39,963 nt of DNA from contig CAMJKI010000013.1 in the NCBI GenBank assembly GCA_946406355.1, positions 1-39,963 of the forward strand, given 5' to 3'. This DNA comes from an uncultured Bacteroidales bacterium (lineage in GTDB: Bacteria > Bacteroidota > Bacteroidia > Bacteroidales > UBA932). The notes beneath the pieces are model-generated. The model was not told where the DNA came from, ran no database searches, and worked only from the letters and a program-made list of their open reading frames with translations. Position numbers and translations under genes: made by a program. This document shows, one piece after another, positions 7,532-15,941 of this stretch. Every line of letters begins with the position of its first letter. The first letter of the stretch is position 1.

Positions 7532-8764
7532 ATGCGTAAAGTATATCTTCTCCTTCTGGGCCTCTGTGCCCTGGCCGCCTGTTCCCGTTCCGCAGAACCC
7601 GCCACCGGCCGCAGCCAGCCGGATTTGGGCTGGCTGTTCCTGGACAAGGCCCCCTACACTTTGGAAACGCAAGTGAAGGCGGCACCCGGACCGGCCGATA
7701 TCTGTCTGGTGAAGGACCTGTCCCTGATGGCTCCGGAACCGGAAGTGGTGTTTTCCAGCACGGTCACCGTTAATCCCGACAGTACCATAAAAGTGAAGCT
7801 GGGTGCACTGGAACCCGGCTTTTATGAGGTGCGCCTGAGGGATTCCATCCGCTTTAACATAGGCGTAAGGCCCGACGAAGTGCTTTCGCCCGCCGATGCC
7901 CGGCCGGACTTTGACGCTTTCTGGGAGCAGACGCTGGCCGAACTGGCACAGGTGCCTCTTGAGCCGGAATTCGTTGTGGTTCCGGGTAACTCCAATGAAC
8001 TCCGTACTTGCTACGAGGTCCGTTATGCCTCCTGGGGCGGCGCCGTCAGTGGCGGCATCATCTCCATTCCCGTGGCTCCGGGCAAGTATCCGGTGCACAT
8101 CCAATACATGGGTTACGGGGCCGAGCCGTACTGTTTCGACCCTTCGGCGGCACCGGACTGCATCGATTTCCTGGTGAGCGTACGGGACCAGGGCATCTTC
8201 AAAAACGGCCAGGACCGCTGGATAGACCGGGGGCTGTCGGCCAAGGAAACTTTCTATTACAGAGGCGCTTTTGCCGATGTAAAGCGGGCCGTGGACTTTG
8301 CCGCCTCGCTGGATAAGGCCGACCCGGAGCGCCTGGTGGCTTCCGGCGAAAGCCAGGGCGGAGCCTTCACCTTTATATCGGCGGCGCTGGACAGCCGCAT
8401 CAAAGCCATTGCCCCGGCCGTGCCTTTCCTGGGCGACTACCGCGACTATGCCCGCATTGTGGAATGGCCTGTGCATGAGGTGCTGGCAACGGCCGATGCC
8501 GAAGGCCTGGACCGGGAGGAACTGTTTACCATGCTGTCGTACTTCGACGTAAAGAATTTCGCCTCCCGCATCAGCTGCCCGGTGTATATGGCCTTCGGCC
8601 TGCAGGATCCCACCTGCCCGCCGCATACCAATTTCTCCATCTACAACAACCTGGGAACCAGGGACAAACGCTTCTTCTGCGTGCCCACCTGCGGTCATGC
8701 CATGTGGATGGAAACTTCCTGGAGTGCAGAAAGGAAAGCTTTTTTGGCCGAATGGTTAAACTAA
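7532..8764 (+). CDS. Acetyl xylan esterase (AXE1 / cephalosporin-C deacetylase family) lipoprotein
   Basis: The start at 7532 gives 410 aa with a lipobox (LAAC, Cys17); the open frame begins at 7475, but that would put 19 residues before the signal. An N-terminal beta-rich region of about 110 residues precedes the AXE1 domain, marked by ADARPDFDAFWEQTLAEL. The alpha/beta-hydrolase triad is Ser274 in GESQGG, Asp359 in GLQDPTCPP and His389 in TCGHAMW. The Arg-Gly-X-X-X region near DRGLSAKETFYYRG also fits the family. It should remove acetyl groups from xylan or xylo-oligosaccharides at the cell surface. The gene is monocistronic behind a clear promoter and lies in a run of hemicellulose-type enzymes. 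Confidence 0.88.
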   Translation: MRKVYLLLLGLCALAACSRSAEPATGRSQPDLGWLFLDKAPYTLETQVKAAPGPADICLVKDLSLMAPEPEVVFSSTVTVNPDSTIKVKLGALEPGFYEVRLRDSIRFNIGVRPDEVLSPADARPDFDAFWEQTLAELAQVPLEPEFVVVPGNSNELRTCYEVRYASWGGAVSGGIISIPVAPGKYPVHIQYMGYGAEPYCFDPSAAPDCIDFLVSVRDQGIFKNGQDRWIDRGLSAKETFYYRGAFADVKRAVDFAASLDKADPERLVASGESQGGAFTFISAALDSRIKAIAPAVPFLGDYRDYARIVEWPVHEVLATADAEGLDREELFTMLSYFDVKNFASRISCPVYMAFGLQDPTCPPHTNFSIYNNLGTRDKRFFCVPTCGHAMWMETSWSAERKAFLAEWLN

Positions 8765-8823
8765 CGGGTAATTGTGGTGTCTAATCATGTGTTTTGACCG
8801 CAAAGTTCTTTAGTTTTAATTAT

Positions 8824-9480
8824 ATGAAAAAGATTGTTATCTGGGCAGCGGCAGCCATGATGCTGTGCGCCGCCAATCTGCAGGCCCAGCCGGGCGGCGG
8901 CTATCCTGGTGGTGGTTATCCCGGTGGTGGCTATCCCGGCCGTGGCGGCCAGAATCCCGCATTTCAGATGCCCGAACCTGTTACCGACAGCGCTTATGTG
9001 TCCGACAAATCGGCCGATATTGCTGCGGAGTACGACCTTTCTGCAGAACAGGAGGAGCAGGTTATTGCCCTCTTGGAGAAGTATGTTTCGCGCCTGAATA
9101 TCAAGATGACCGGTTTCGGCAGTCCCAACAATCCCAACGAGGAACCCAGAGACTATCAGTCCATGACCGATGCCGAGCGTCGGGAAATGTTCAACCAGAT
9201 GCAGAAGCGCATGCAGGAAATGGAAGAACTCCGGCAGGACAGGAACAAGGCCCAGAAAGAGGTGGACAAGGCCATGAAGGATATCATGGACAAGGAGCAG
9301 TACAAGGCCTACACCAAAGACCGCAGACGGGAAGACCGTGAGCGTCAGTCCCGCGAGAACCAGATGCGGGGTGGCATGGGCGGCCCTGGCGGCGGCTTCG
9401 GCGGCCCCGGTATGGGTGGTCCTGGTGGCGGCTTCGGCGGCCCCGGCGGAGGATTTGGCGGTCCTGGCGGCGGCTTCTAG
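8824..9480 (+). CDS. Secreted glycine-rich protein with a central helical segment
   Basis: The ATG at 8824 gives 218 aa with a signal peptide (MKKIVIWAAAAMMLCAANLQA). The mature protein starts with three GGGYP repeats (about residues 24-38). A charged helical region at about 55-180 follows (DLSAEQEEQVIALLEKYVSRL, later EMEELRQDRNKAQKEVDKAM), vaguely like Spy/CpxP or LTXXQ proteins. The tail, about 182-218, consists of GGPGGGFGG-type repeats ending in GGGF. I do not recognise the family. The glycine-rich ends suggest a surface or matrix role or a flexible tether, which is inference only. A strong terminator follows. Confidence 0.75.
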   Translation: MKKIVIWAAAAMMLCAANLQAQPGGGYPGGGYPGGGYPGRGGQNPAFQMPEPVTDSAYVSDKSADIAAEYDLSAEQEEQVIALLEKYVSRLNIKMTGFGSPNNPNEEPRDYQSMTDAERREMFNQMQKRMQEMEELRQDRNKAQKEVDKAMKDIMDKEQYKAYTKDRRREDRERQSRENQMRGGMGGPGGGFGGPGMGGPGGGFGGPGGGFGGPGGGF

Positions 9481-9501
9481 GTTCAACCAGTGACTTAATA
9501 G

Positions 9502-9533
9502 AAGATGTCCAGACAAAAACGTCTGGACATCTT
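9502..9533 (+). terminator. Intrinsic terminator after the glycine-rich protein gene
   Basis: AAGATGTCCAGAC (9502-9514) pairs perfectly with GTCTGGACATCTT (9521-9533) over a six-base loop: 13 bp, followed by TGTATAAT. It begins 22 bp after the stop. Confidence 0.85.
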
Positions 9534-9594
9534 TGTATAATCGCTTGACGGTCAGGCGCTTTCATTTTGCGGCTACATTTAGCCGGAAATGTTG

Positions 9595-9602
9595 TATATT
9601 TG
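9595..9602 (+). promoter_or_regulatory. -7 box of the esterase-GH51 gene; near-leaderless start
   Basis: TATATTTG matches TAnnTTTG exactly. Only seven bases separate it from the ATG at 9610, so transcription would begin at or just before the start codon. No good TTTG box is seen at 19-21 bp. Confidence 0.6.
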
Positions 9603-9609
9603 TACTGTT

Positions 9610-12600
9610 ATGAGAAAAGCTTTAACCACACTGATTCTTTCGGCTTTGTGCGCCCTTGCCTTTGCGCAGCAGCCGGACCCCGATTTTTACATTTACCTTT
9701 GTTTCGGCCAGTCCAACATGGAGGCGGGCGCCCGTCCGGCCCCCCAGGACGAGGGTTTCAACGATCCGCGCTTCCAGTTCATGGCGGCCGTGGATATGCC
9801 CCGCTTCGGCCGTGAGCGGAATCATTGGTACACCGCCGTTCCGCCCATCTGCCGGGAAACCAACAACATGGGGCCGGTAGATTTCTTCGGCCGGAAGATG
9901 ATAGAGGAGCTGCCCAGCCGCTATAAGGTGGGTGTTATCAATGTGTCCGTGGCCGGCGCCAAGCTGGAACTCTGGGACAAGGACGCCTGCGCCGACTACC
10001 TGGCCATGGAGGCGGCCGATCCTTCCCGCAGCTGGCTGGTGAACATGGCCAAGGAGTATGGGATGAACCCCTATCAGCGCCTGATGGAAACCGCCCGCGA
10101 AGCGCAGAAGTACGGCGTTATCAAAGGCATGCTGCTGCATCAGGGAGAATCCAACCCCGACGACCCCCAGTGGCCGGGGCGTGTAAAGAAGATTCATGAC
10201 GACCTCTGTGCCGACCTGGGCCTGGACCCGGCGGAAATCCCGCTGCTGGCCGGTGAATTGAAATATGCCGAGCAGGACGGCGTGTGCGCCGCCTTCAACG
10301 AGGTAGTGCTGCCGCACCTGCCGGAGGTGATGCCCAATGCCTATGTAATATCGGCCATGGGCTGCGAAAGCACGGGCGACCAGTTCCACTTCAACACCGA
10401 AGGCATGCGCCTGATGGGTTACCGCATGGCAGAAAAGATGCTGGAACTGGAAGGCTTCCGGGATATGGAAAAACGCACCCTCACCCTGCAGCCGGATCGG
10501 CTGGGCATTGAAATCAGCCCCACCCTTGCCGGTATTTTCTTCGAGGATCTGAACCAGAGCGTAGATGGCGGTATCTGCGCCCAGCTCATCCAGAACAATT
10601 CCTTCCAGGCCTATAATGTACCGGATGGCCCGGAGAACGAATTCTCGCAGTGCGATACCGTTTTCTTCGGCTGGACCGTCCTGCGCGGGGAAGGTGCCAG
10701 GGGCATGGCCCACGCTGTGGAAGACAAGCCGCTGGTCAAAGACCTCAAACGCTGGTACGACTACGACCCCAACGACAAATACGACGACGAGCTGCGCTAC
10801 AAGCAGTATTCCGTGCGCTTCGACATTGAAAAGCCCGGCGCCGGCTTCGGCATTGCGGCCAACGGCTACGGCATTGCCGAATATAAGAAAGGCAACGGCC
10901 TCATTTATTCCGACAACACGCAGGTGGCCTCCATTCCCGCCAAGGAAGGAGTAAGCTATAACCTGTCGCTGTACCTGCAGGGGGCCAAATATAAAGGTAA
11001 TATCTCGGTCTGTCTTCAGGACGCCGAGGGCAATCCCAATTCCAATGTTATCACCATTTCCAAGCTGGGGAAGAAGTGGCAGCAGTACACCGGAACCCTC
11101 AAGGCTGAACGTTCCGTGGACAGCCGGCTGGCCATCCTGGCCGATGCCAAGGGTACCTTCTGGCTGGACTTTGTAACGCTGGTTCCGGAAGCCTCCGAAC
11201 TGTGGAAAAACGGCCAGTACGGTCCTTTCCGCAAAGACCTGCTGGAGGCCCTGGAAGACCTGCATCCCGCTTTCATGCGCTTCCCGGGCGGCTGTGCGTC
11301 GGAAGGCCCCAACTACTTCGGCCAGGTGTTCTGGAAGAATTCCATCGGCCCGCGTGAGGAAAGGATTGGTTTCCGCAACCACTGGGGGTACTGGACCTCG
11401 CAGTATATCGGCTTTTACGAGTACCTGCTGATGGCGGAAGGACTGGGTGCCACGCCGCTGCCGGTGCTCAATAACGGCGTAACCTGCCAGTTCGCCGGGC
11501 ATCAGTACATTGCTCCGCTGGACACGCAGGCCGACAGGGACCGCTTCTACAGCATCTTCGTGAAGGATGCGCTGGATTTCATCGAGTTCTGCAACGGCGG
11601 TACCGAAACGGAGTGGGGAGCCCGGCGGGCGCAGATGGGCCATCCGGAGCCGTTCAACCTCAAGTACCTGGGTATCGGCAACGAGAACCAGGGCAAGGAG
11701 TTCTGGGAGCGTTTCGACATCATGTACAAGGCCGTCAAGGCGCAGTATCCCGACATTATCATCGTTTCCACCGCCGGTGCCCGCGATGCCGGCAGGGAGT
11801 TTGACAACAACTACGCCGAGATTGACGCAAAGTATCCCGACACCTATGTGGACGAGCACTACTACAAGAGCGACGACTGGTTCCTGGACAACGGGAACCG
11901 TTATGCGCCCGGTGCCCAGCGCGGCGGCCAGGGTCTCACCTACGACCGCAGCCGTCCCACCCGCGTGTTCGTGGGCGAGTTCGCCAACAACAATGCCAAT
12001 AACGCCTATTCTTCGGCCATGGCCGAAGCGGCTTACTGGACCAGCCTGGAGCGTAATTCCGATATGGTGGTGATGGCCGCCTACGCCCCGCTCTTCTGCA
12101 AGAAGGGCTTCAACAAATGGGACGCCAACCTTATCTGGTTCGACAACCGGGGCCTGTGGCGTTCCTGCAACTACTACTACCAGAAGCTGTTCTCCGTTGC
12201 CGGTAACCGCGCCTTCGAAATATCGGAAGCCATGGACGGCAACTGGGCCGACAATACCATCTACACTTCTCCCACCATCGACACGGAAAGCGGCGAAATC
12301 TTTGTGAAAATGGTGAATGCCGACGATATCGACAAGCTCTTTACCGTGAATGTGGGCAATGAAATCCGCTATCAGGCATCGCTGGAATTCATTTCCTCGC
12401 ACGACACCTCCGTCAAGAACCAGGGCAGCCAGAACTACTATTCCAGCCATCCGGACTACGCCGCTCCCGCGGCCGGTCCCCGTGCCGGCGAACGTCCCGG
12501 CCTGGTGAACATGGCCTTCCGCTTTGGCCGACGGGTTAAGTACATAGAACCCGTGGTGCCGCATACCAAGGTATTGGGCACCGTTCAGGGTTCCTTTGAA

Positions 12601-12651
12601 TTCCTGCTTCCGGAGAATGCCGTAGCCGTGCTGCGGCTAAGGCCCCTTTAG
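9610..12651 (+). CDS. SGNH (SASA/CE6-like) acetyl esterase fused to GH51 alpha-L-arabinofuranosidase
   Basis: The ATG at 9610 gives 1013 aa with a signal peptide ending ALAFA at residue 19. Residues 25-280 form an SGNH/SASA carbohydrate esterase: nucleophile Ser35 in GQSNMEAG, LLHQGESN around 175-182, and the Asp257/His260 pair in DQFHF. Residues about 290-1013 are a GH51 arabinofuranosidase: GIFFEDLNQSVDGG, FMRFPGG, acid/base Glu692 in GIGNENQG and nucleophile Glu790 in VGEFANNN. One secreted protein should thus both deacetylate and remove arabinose from arabinoxylan-type chains. The stop overlaps the stop of the convergent CE1 gene by four bases (12648-12651). Confidence 0.9.
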   Translation: MRKALTTLILSALCALAFAQQPDPDFYIYLCFGQSNMEAGARPAPQDEGFNDPRFQFMAAVDMPRFGRERNHWYTAVPPICRETNNMGPVDFFGRKMIEELPSRYKVGVINVSVAGAKLELWDKDACADYLAMEAADPSRSWLVNMAKEYGMNPYQRLMETAREAQKYGVIKGMLLHQGESNPDDPQWPGRVKKIHDDLCADLGLDPAEIPLLAGELKYAEQDGVCAAFNEVVLPHLPEVMPNAYVISAMGCESTGDQFHFNTEGMRLMGYRMAEKMLELEGFRDMEKRTLTLQPDRLGIEISPTLAGIFFEDLNQSVDGGICAQLIQNNSFQAYNVPDGPENEFSQCDTVFFGWTVLRGEGARGMAHAVEDKPLVKDLKRWYDYDPNDKYDDELRYKQYSVRFDIEKPGAGFGIAANGYGIAEYKKGNGLIYSDNTQVASIPAKEGVSYNLSLYLQGAKYKGNISVCLQDAEGNPNSNVITISKLGKKWQQYTGTLKAERSVDSRLAILADAKGTFWLDFVTLVPEASELWKNGQYGPFRKDLLEALEDLHPAFMRFPGGCASEGPNYFGQVFWKNSIGPREERIGFRNHWGYWTSQYIGFYEYLLMAEGLGATPLPVLNNGVTCQFAGHQYIAPLDTQADRDRFYSIFVKDALDFIEFCNGGTETEWGARRAQMGHPEPFNLKYLGIGNENQGKEFWERFDIMYKAVKAQYPDIIIVSTAGARDAGREFDNNYAEIDAKYPDTYVDEHYYKSDDWFLDNGNRYAPGAQRGGQGLTYDRSRPTRVFVGEFANNNANNAYSSAMAEAAYWTSLERNSDMVVMAAYAPLFCKKGFNKWDANLIWFDNRGLWRSCNYYYQKLFSVAGNRAFEISEAMDGNWADNTIYTSPTIDTESGEIFVKMVNADDIDKLFTVNVGNEIRYQASLEFISSHDTSVKNQGSQNYYSSHPDYAAPAAGPRAGERPGLVNMAFRFGRRVKYIEPVVPHTKVLGTVQGSFEFLLPENAVAVLRLRPL

Positions 12652-13784
12652 CGGAAAAGCATGGGGGCAAACTGGTGGAGGGAACGCCGCCAGGTGAGCC
12701 ATTCATGGCCCGTACCCGGAGACTCGTAATACACGTGATTCACGCCAAGGCTGTCCAGGGCAACATGTAAATCGTGAATGCCCTGGTACATGCCGGCGGG
12801 TTCGTCGGTGCCGATGCTGATGTACAGCAGGTGGTACTGGTCGTTGTAGGAGGTGGGATACATTTCGCTGTCCCTGCGGTCGCCGGGGCCGCGGCCGGAG
12901 CCGCTGAAACCTCCAATCCATCCGAAGAGTTCCGGATGGTCCAGGCCGATGGTGTAGGATTGGAAACCGCCCAGCGAAAGGCCGCAGATGGCGCGGTGCT
13001 CACGGTCGGCGATGGTGCGGAAGCGTTCGTCGAAGGTGGGTACGGACTCCTCTACCATCACCTTTTCAAAAGCGTCGAAGTTGAACAGGTTGAACCGCCC
13101 GCCGGGCTCTTCGCCGGCCAGGGTAGCCACACCGTGCTCGCACACAATAATCATCGGCTCGCATTCTCCAGCGGCGATGAGGTTGTCCATAATATTCTGC
13201 ATCATACCCTGGGTGGCCCAGCCGGTTTCATCTTCGCCGGCGCCGTGCAGCAGGTGCAGCACCGGGAAGCGGCGTTCGGGTTCGGACTTATACTGCGGCG
13301 GCAGATACACATAGCAGCTGCGCTCTGCGGCCGTTAGTTCCGAATAGTACTTTTCTATGCGGATTTCTCCGTGCGGGACCTTCTTTTCCAGGTAATAATC
13401 CACCCCGGCTTCCGGAATCTCAATACCGCTGCCCCAGTAGAAGGAGCCGAAGAACTGCTGGGTGTTGGGGTCCGGTACCCGCTGCCCGTCCACCGTAAGC
13501 ATATAATAGTGGAAACCGGGTACCAGCGGCTCGGAAGTGGCTTCCCAAAGGCCGTCGGCCCCTTTCACCATATCGTAATTCTTGCCGCCCACATTCACGG
13601 CAACGGCCTGGGCGTCCGGAAAATCGACCCGGAAAACGGCCGACAGGTCCGGATTCACCAGGGGATATTCGTGACCCGGAAGGTTGGTGGTAGAGGGCGT
13701 GGGCTTGGTGAGAACGCCCACCTGGGTGTTTCCTGCGCAGGCAGCCAGCAGGACCATCGCTGCAAGAAGAATCGATTTTTTCAT
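12648..13784 (-). CDS. CBM48-CE1 feruloyl/acetyl xylan esterase lipoprotein
   Basis: The ATG at 13784 gives 378 aa with a lipobox (LLAAC, Cys16). An upstream ATG three codons earlier is less likely. Residues 35-125 look like the early-set/CBM48 domain found in front of Bacteroidetes CE1 enzymes (VFRVDFPDAQAVAVNVGG, VPGFHYYMLTVDG, VPDPNTQQF). Residues 140-378 form an esterase-D-type hydrolase: HLLHGAGEDETGW at 177-189 for the oxyanion hole, nucleophile Ser270 in GLSLGG, acid Asp327 in IGTDEP and base His360 in GTGHEW. The family cleaves ferulic or acetic acid from arabinoxylan. It is divergent from the GH43 gene, sharing a 107-bp control region. Confidence 0.88.
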   Translation of the reverse strand: MKKSILLAAMVLLAACAGNTQVGVLTKPTPSTTNLPGHEYPLVNPDLSAVFRVDFPDAQAVAVNVGGKNYDMVKGADGLWEATSEPLVPGFHYYMLTVDGQRVPDPNTQQFFGSFYWGSGIEIPEAGVDYYLEKKVPHGEIRIEKYYSELTAAERSCYVYLPPQYKSEPERRFPVLHLLHGAGEDETGWATQGMMQNIMDNLIAAGECEPMIIVCEHGVATLAGEEPGGRFNLFNFDAFEKVMVEESVPTFDERFRTIADREHRAICGLSLGGFQSYTIGLDHPELFGWIGGFSGSGRGPGDRRDSEMYPTSYNDQYHLLYISIGTDEPAGMYQGIHDLHVALDSLGVNHVYYESPGTGHEWLTWRRSLHQFAPMLFR

Positions 13785-13799
13785 ATAACACAAAATTTA

Positions 13800-13827
13800 G
13801 GGCAATGACTCACTGGAATCATTGCCC
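13800..13827. promoter_or_regulatory. Inverted repeat between divergent CE1 and GH43 genes (possible operator)
   Basis: GGGCAATGA (13800-13808) and TCATTGCCC (13819-13827) form a perfect 9-bp inverted repeat around ten bases. It lies next to a TAAATTTT-like -7 sequence of the minus gene (13792-13799) and overlaps the TTG of the plus promoter. This fits an operator for both genes; it lacks a T run and is no terminator for either. Confidence 0.45.
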
Positions 13828-13852
13828 AAAGATACGCTTTTTTGTATATTTG
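13822..13852 (+). promoter_or_regulatory. Promoter of the GH43 gene
   Basis: TATATTTG at 13845-13852 matches the -7 consensus; TTG at 13822-13824 lies 20 bp upstream, where the -33 element is expected. The leader to the ATG at 13892 is about 35 bases. Confidence 0.6.
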
Positions 13853-13891
13853 TACGGACGATATAGTGATAAATTTTCGCCACATACAGAT

Positions 13892-15940
13892 ATGAAAAAA
13901 ACTGCATTCCTGGTAACGCTGCTGTGCTGCGCACTCACGGCCACCGCCCAAAACCCTTACCTCCCCCTGTGGGAACACCTTCCCGACGGCGAACCGCGCG
14001 TATTCGAAGATCCCGACAATCCCGGGAAGTTCCGTGCCTACATCATTGGTTCCCACGACCTTACCTACACAGCCTACTGCGGAGCCGATATCCGTATGTG
14101 GTCGGCCCCGGTGGAGGATCTGAGCCAGTGGCGGGACGAAGGTCCCATCTTCACCTGGTTCGTGGACGGGCAGTGGGATGTGATGTATGCCCCGGACCTG
14201 GTGGAAGTGAAAGACCGTGACACGGGCAAGAAGACATACTATCTGTACCCGCATTCCCGCGGACGCGGACGCATTGCCATGGTGTGCAAGAGCGACAGGC
14301 CCAACGGTCCCTTTGTGCCCATCAACGCCACGGAGGACGGCCGTGGCTGCCTGCCCGGCTCCATCATTGACTTCGACCCTTCCGTGTTCATCGAACCTGT
14401 TACCAATAAGAAAGACCCGGATTACAAGACCGGTTTCCGGGCCTATGCTTTCTATGGTTTCCAGCACTCCACGGCCATTGAGCTGGACCCGGAAACCATG
14501 TATTCCATGCGCCCCGGTACGGAATTGCACGACTATTTTATCCCCGCCAGCTCGCGTTACGGCGAGGTGCGGGACCCGGAAGGCACGCAGTATCCCTCGC
14601 TGTACAAAGGCCAGAATCCCGGTGAATTCAATTTCTTTGAGGCTTCCAGCATCCGCCAGGTGGGCAACAAATACGTGATGGTGTTCTCCGGCTACAGCGG
14701 CCCGGACTACGGCCTGGAATCTACCAATTCGGCCCTGCGTTATGCCTACGGCGACTCCCCGCTGGGTCCCTGGCGCTCCGGCGGCGTGCTGGTGGATTCC
14801 CGCGGCGTGGTGCCCAACCAGGACGGCAGCGCCCTCACTACCACCAATGCGGCGCACAATACCCATGGTTCCCTGCAGGAAATCAACGGTCAGTGGTATG
14901 TGTTCTATCATCGCCCTCCGCGCGGCTTCGGCTATGCCCGTCAGCCCATGGTAGCGCCCGTTAAGATTGAGTGGGACAAGAAGAAAGTGGCCGATGGCGG
15001 TCAGGTGCGCATTACGGCGTACGACCCTTATGCCGCCGATGAAAAATGGACCGCAGCGGCCTCCGACGGCAACGTTTACACCGGCGCCGAGGTTACCAGC
15101 GAAGGTTTCCAAATCTACGGCCTGTCGCCTTACGCCTATTATTCGGCCGGTTACGCCTGCTACATGAGCGACCAGAACTGGATGCAGGACAACTTCGACG
15201 TTTGGAACAACAACATGGATGTGGCCGGTATTACCAACGGCGGCGTTGTGGGCTTCAAGTACTTCAGCTTCGGCGGTCTGGCGCAGAATACCAAGGGCCT
15301 CAAGGCCTTCGGCGGAACGCTTAAGGGCGACGGCACGCAGCTGGACCTGTTCCTCACTCCCGGCGGCCACGGCGCCTTCAAGATTCATGTGATGCTGGAC
15401 GGCCCCTATGCCAACAGCACTTGGAACGGCCGGGAAATCGCCGTTGTGGACGTGCCCGACAGCCCTAAGGGGCAGATGCTGCACGTGCAGGTTCCTGTGC
15501 CCGCCGTGGAAGGCCTTTCCGGCAAGCACGCCATTTACCTGGTGGCCGAGGGAGCCGATATTCCCCCGCGCCCGGTGAATCCCCGTTTTGCCGCCATGCG
15601 GCCGCCCATCCAGATGCGTCCGGAAGGCCTGTTTGACCTGAACGGTATAGGCTTCTCCAAGCCCGGAACGCCTTGCGTAAAGCCGGAAGTACCTCAGCTT
15701 GAATTCTTTGCCGACGGCAAGCCGCTGGTGGTTCCCACCACGCCCATCCGGTTCACCAACCTGAACGGCCTCACGGACCAGATCCGCTATCAGGTCTATG
15801 GCCCGCTGAAGGATGGCTCCAAGCTGGAAGTGAAGGCTTCCAGCCCGGAGGTTAAGATTGAAGTGAGCCCTATAGTAGAAGGCCGCGCCACGGTGAAGTG
15901 CATCTGGAACGGCCTGCAGAAAATCTATCTGGTGAATTAA
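13892..15940 (+). CDS. GH43 glycoside hydrolase with C-terminal CBM6-like domain
   Basis: The ATG at 13892 gives 682 aa with a signal peptide (cut near TATAQ, residue 20). Residues 25-400 are a five-bladed GH43 domain: probable base Asp40 in VFEDPDNPG, Asp160/162 in IIDFDPSVF as the pKa-modulating position, and acid Glu250 in FNFFEASSI; YAPDL and VFYHRP support the fold. Residues about 410-570 contain a CBM6-like beta-sandwich (KYFSFGG, LDLFLTPGG, VDVPDSP). About 110 C-terminal residues look like an extra beta domain. Likely activity is beta-xylosidase or alpha-L-arabinofuranosidase. It ends one base before the stop of the convergent GH13 gene, with no terminator visible between them. Confidence 0.87.
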   Translation: MKKTAFLVTLLCCALTATAQNPYLPLWEHLPDGEPRVFEDPDNPGKFRAYIIGSHDLTYTAYCGADIRMWSAPVEDLSQWRDEGPIFTWFVDGQWDVMYAPDLVEVKDRDTGKKTYYLYPHSRGRGRIAMVCKSDRPNGPFVPINATEDGRGCLPGSIIDFDPSVFIEPVTNKKDPDYKTGFRAYAFYGFQHSTAIELDPETMYSMRPGTELHDYFIPASSRYGEVRDPEGTQYPSLYKGQNPGEFNFFEASSIRQVGNKYVMVFSGYSGPDYGLESTNSALRYAYGDSPLGPWRSGGVLVDSRGVVPNQDGSALTTTNAAHNTHGSLQEINGQWYVFYHRPPRGFGYARQPMVAPVKIEWDKKKVADGGQVRITAYDPYAADEKWTAAASDGNVYTGAEVTSEGFQIYGLSPYAYYSAGYACYMSDQNWMQDNFDVWNNNMDVAGITNGGVVGFKYFSFGGLAQNTKGLKAFGGTLKGDGTQLDLFLTPGGHGAFKIHVMLDGPYANSTWNGREIAVVDVPDSPKGQMLHVQVPVPAVEGLSGKHAIYLVAEGADIPPRPVNPRFAAMRPPIQMRPEGLFDLNGIGFSKPGTPCVKPEVPQLEFFADGKPLVVPTTPIRFTNLNGLTDQIRYQVYGPLKDGSKLEVKASSPEVKIEVSPIVEGRATVKCIWNGLQKIYLVN

Positions 15941-15941
15941 T

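Noticed and set aside
9622..12564. 980-codon minus-strand open frame opposite the GH51 gene
   Set aside because: It is the shadow of a high-GC gene with full catalytic motifs on the plus strand. Its translation is rich in His, Gly and Val and has no recognisable domain.
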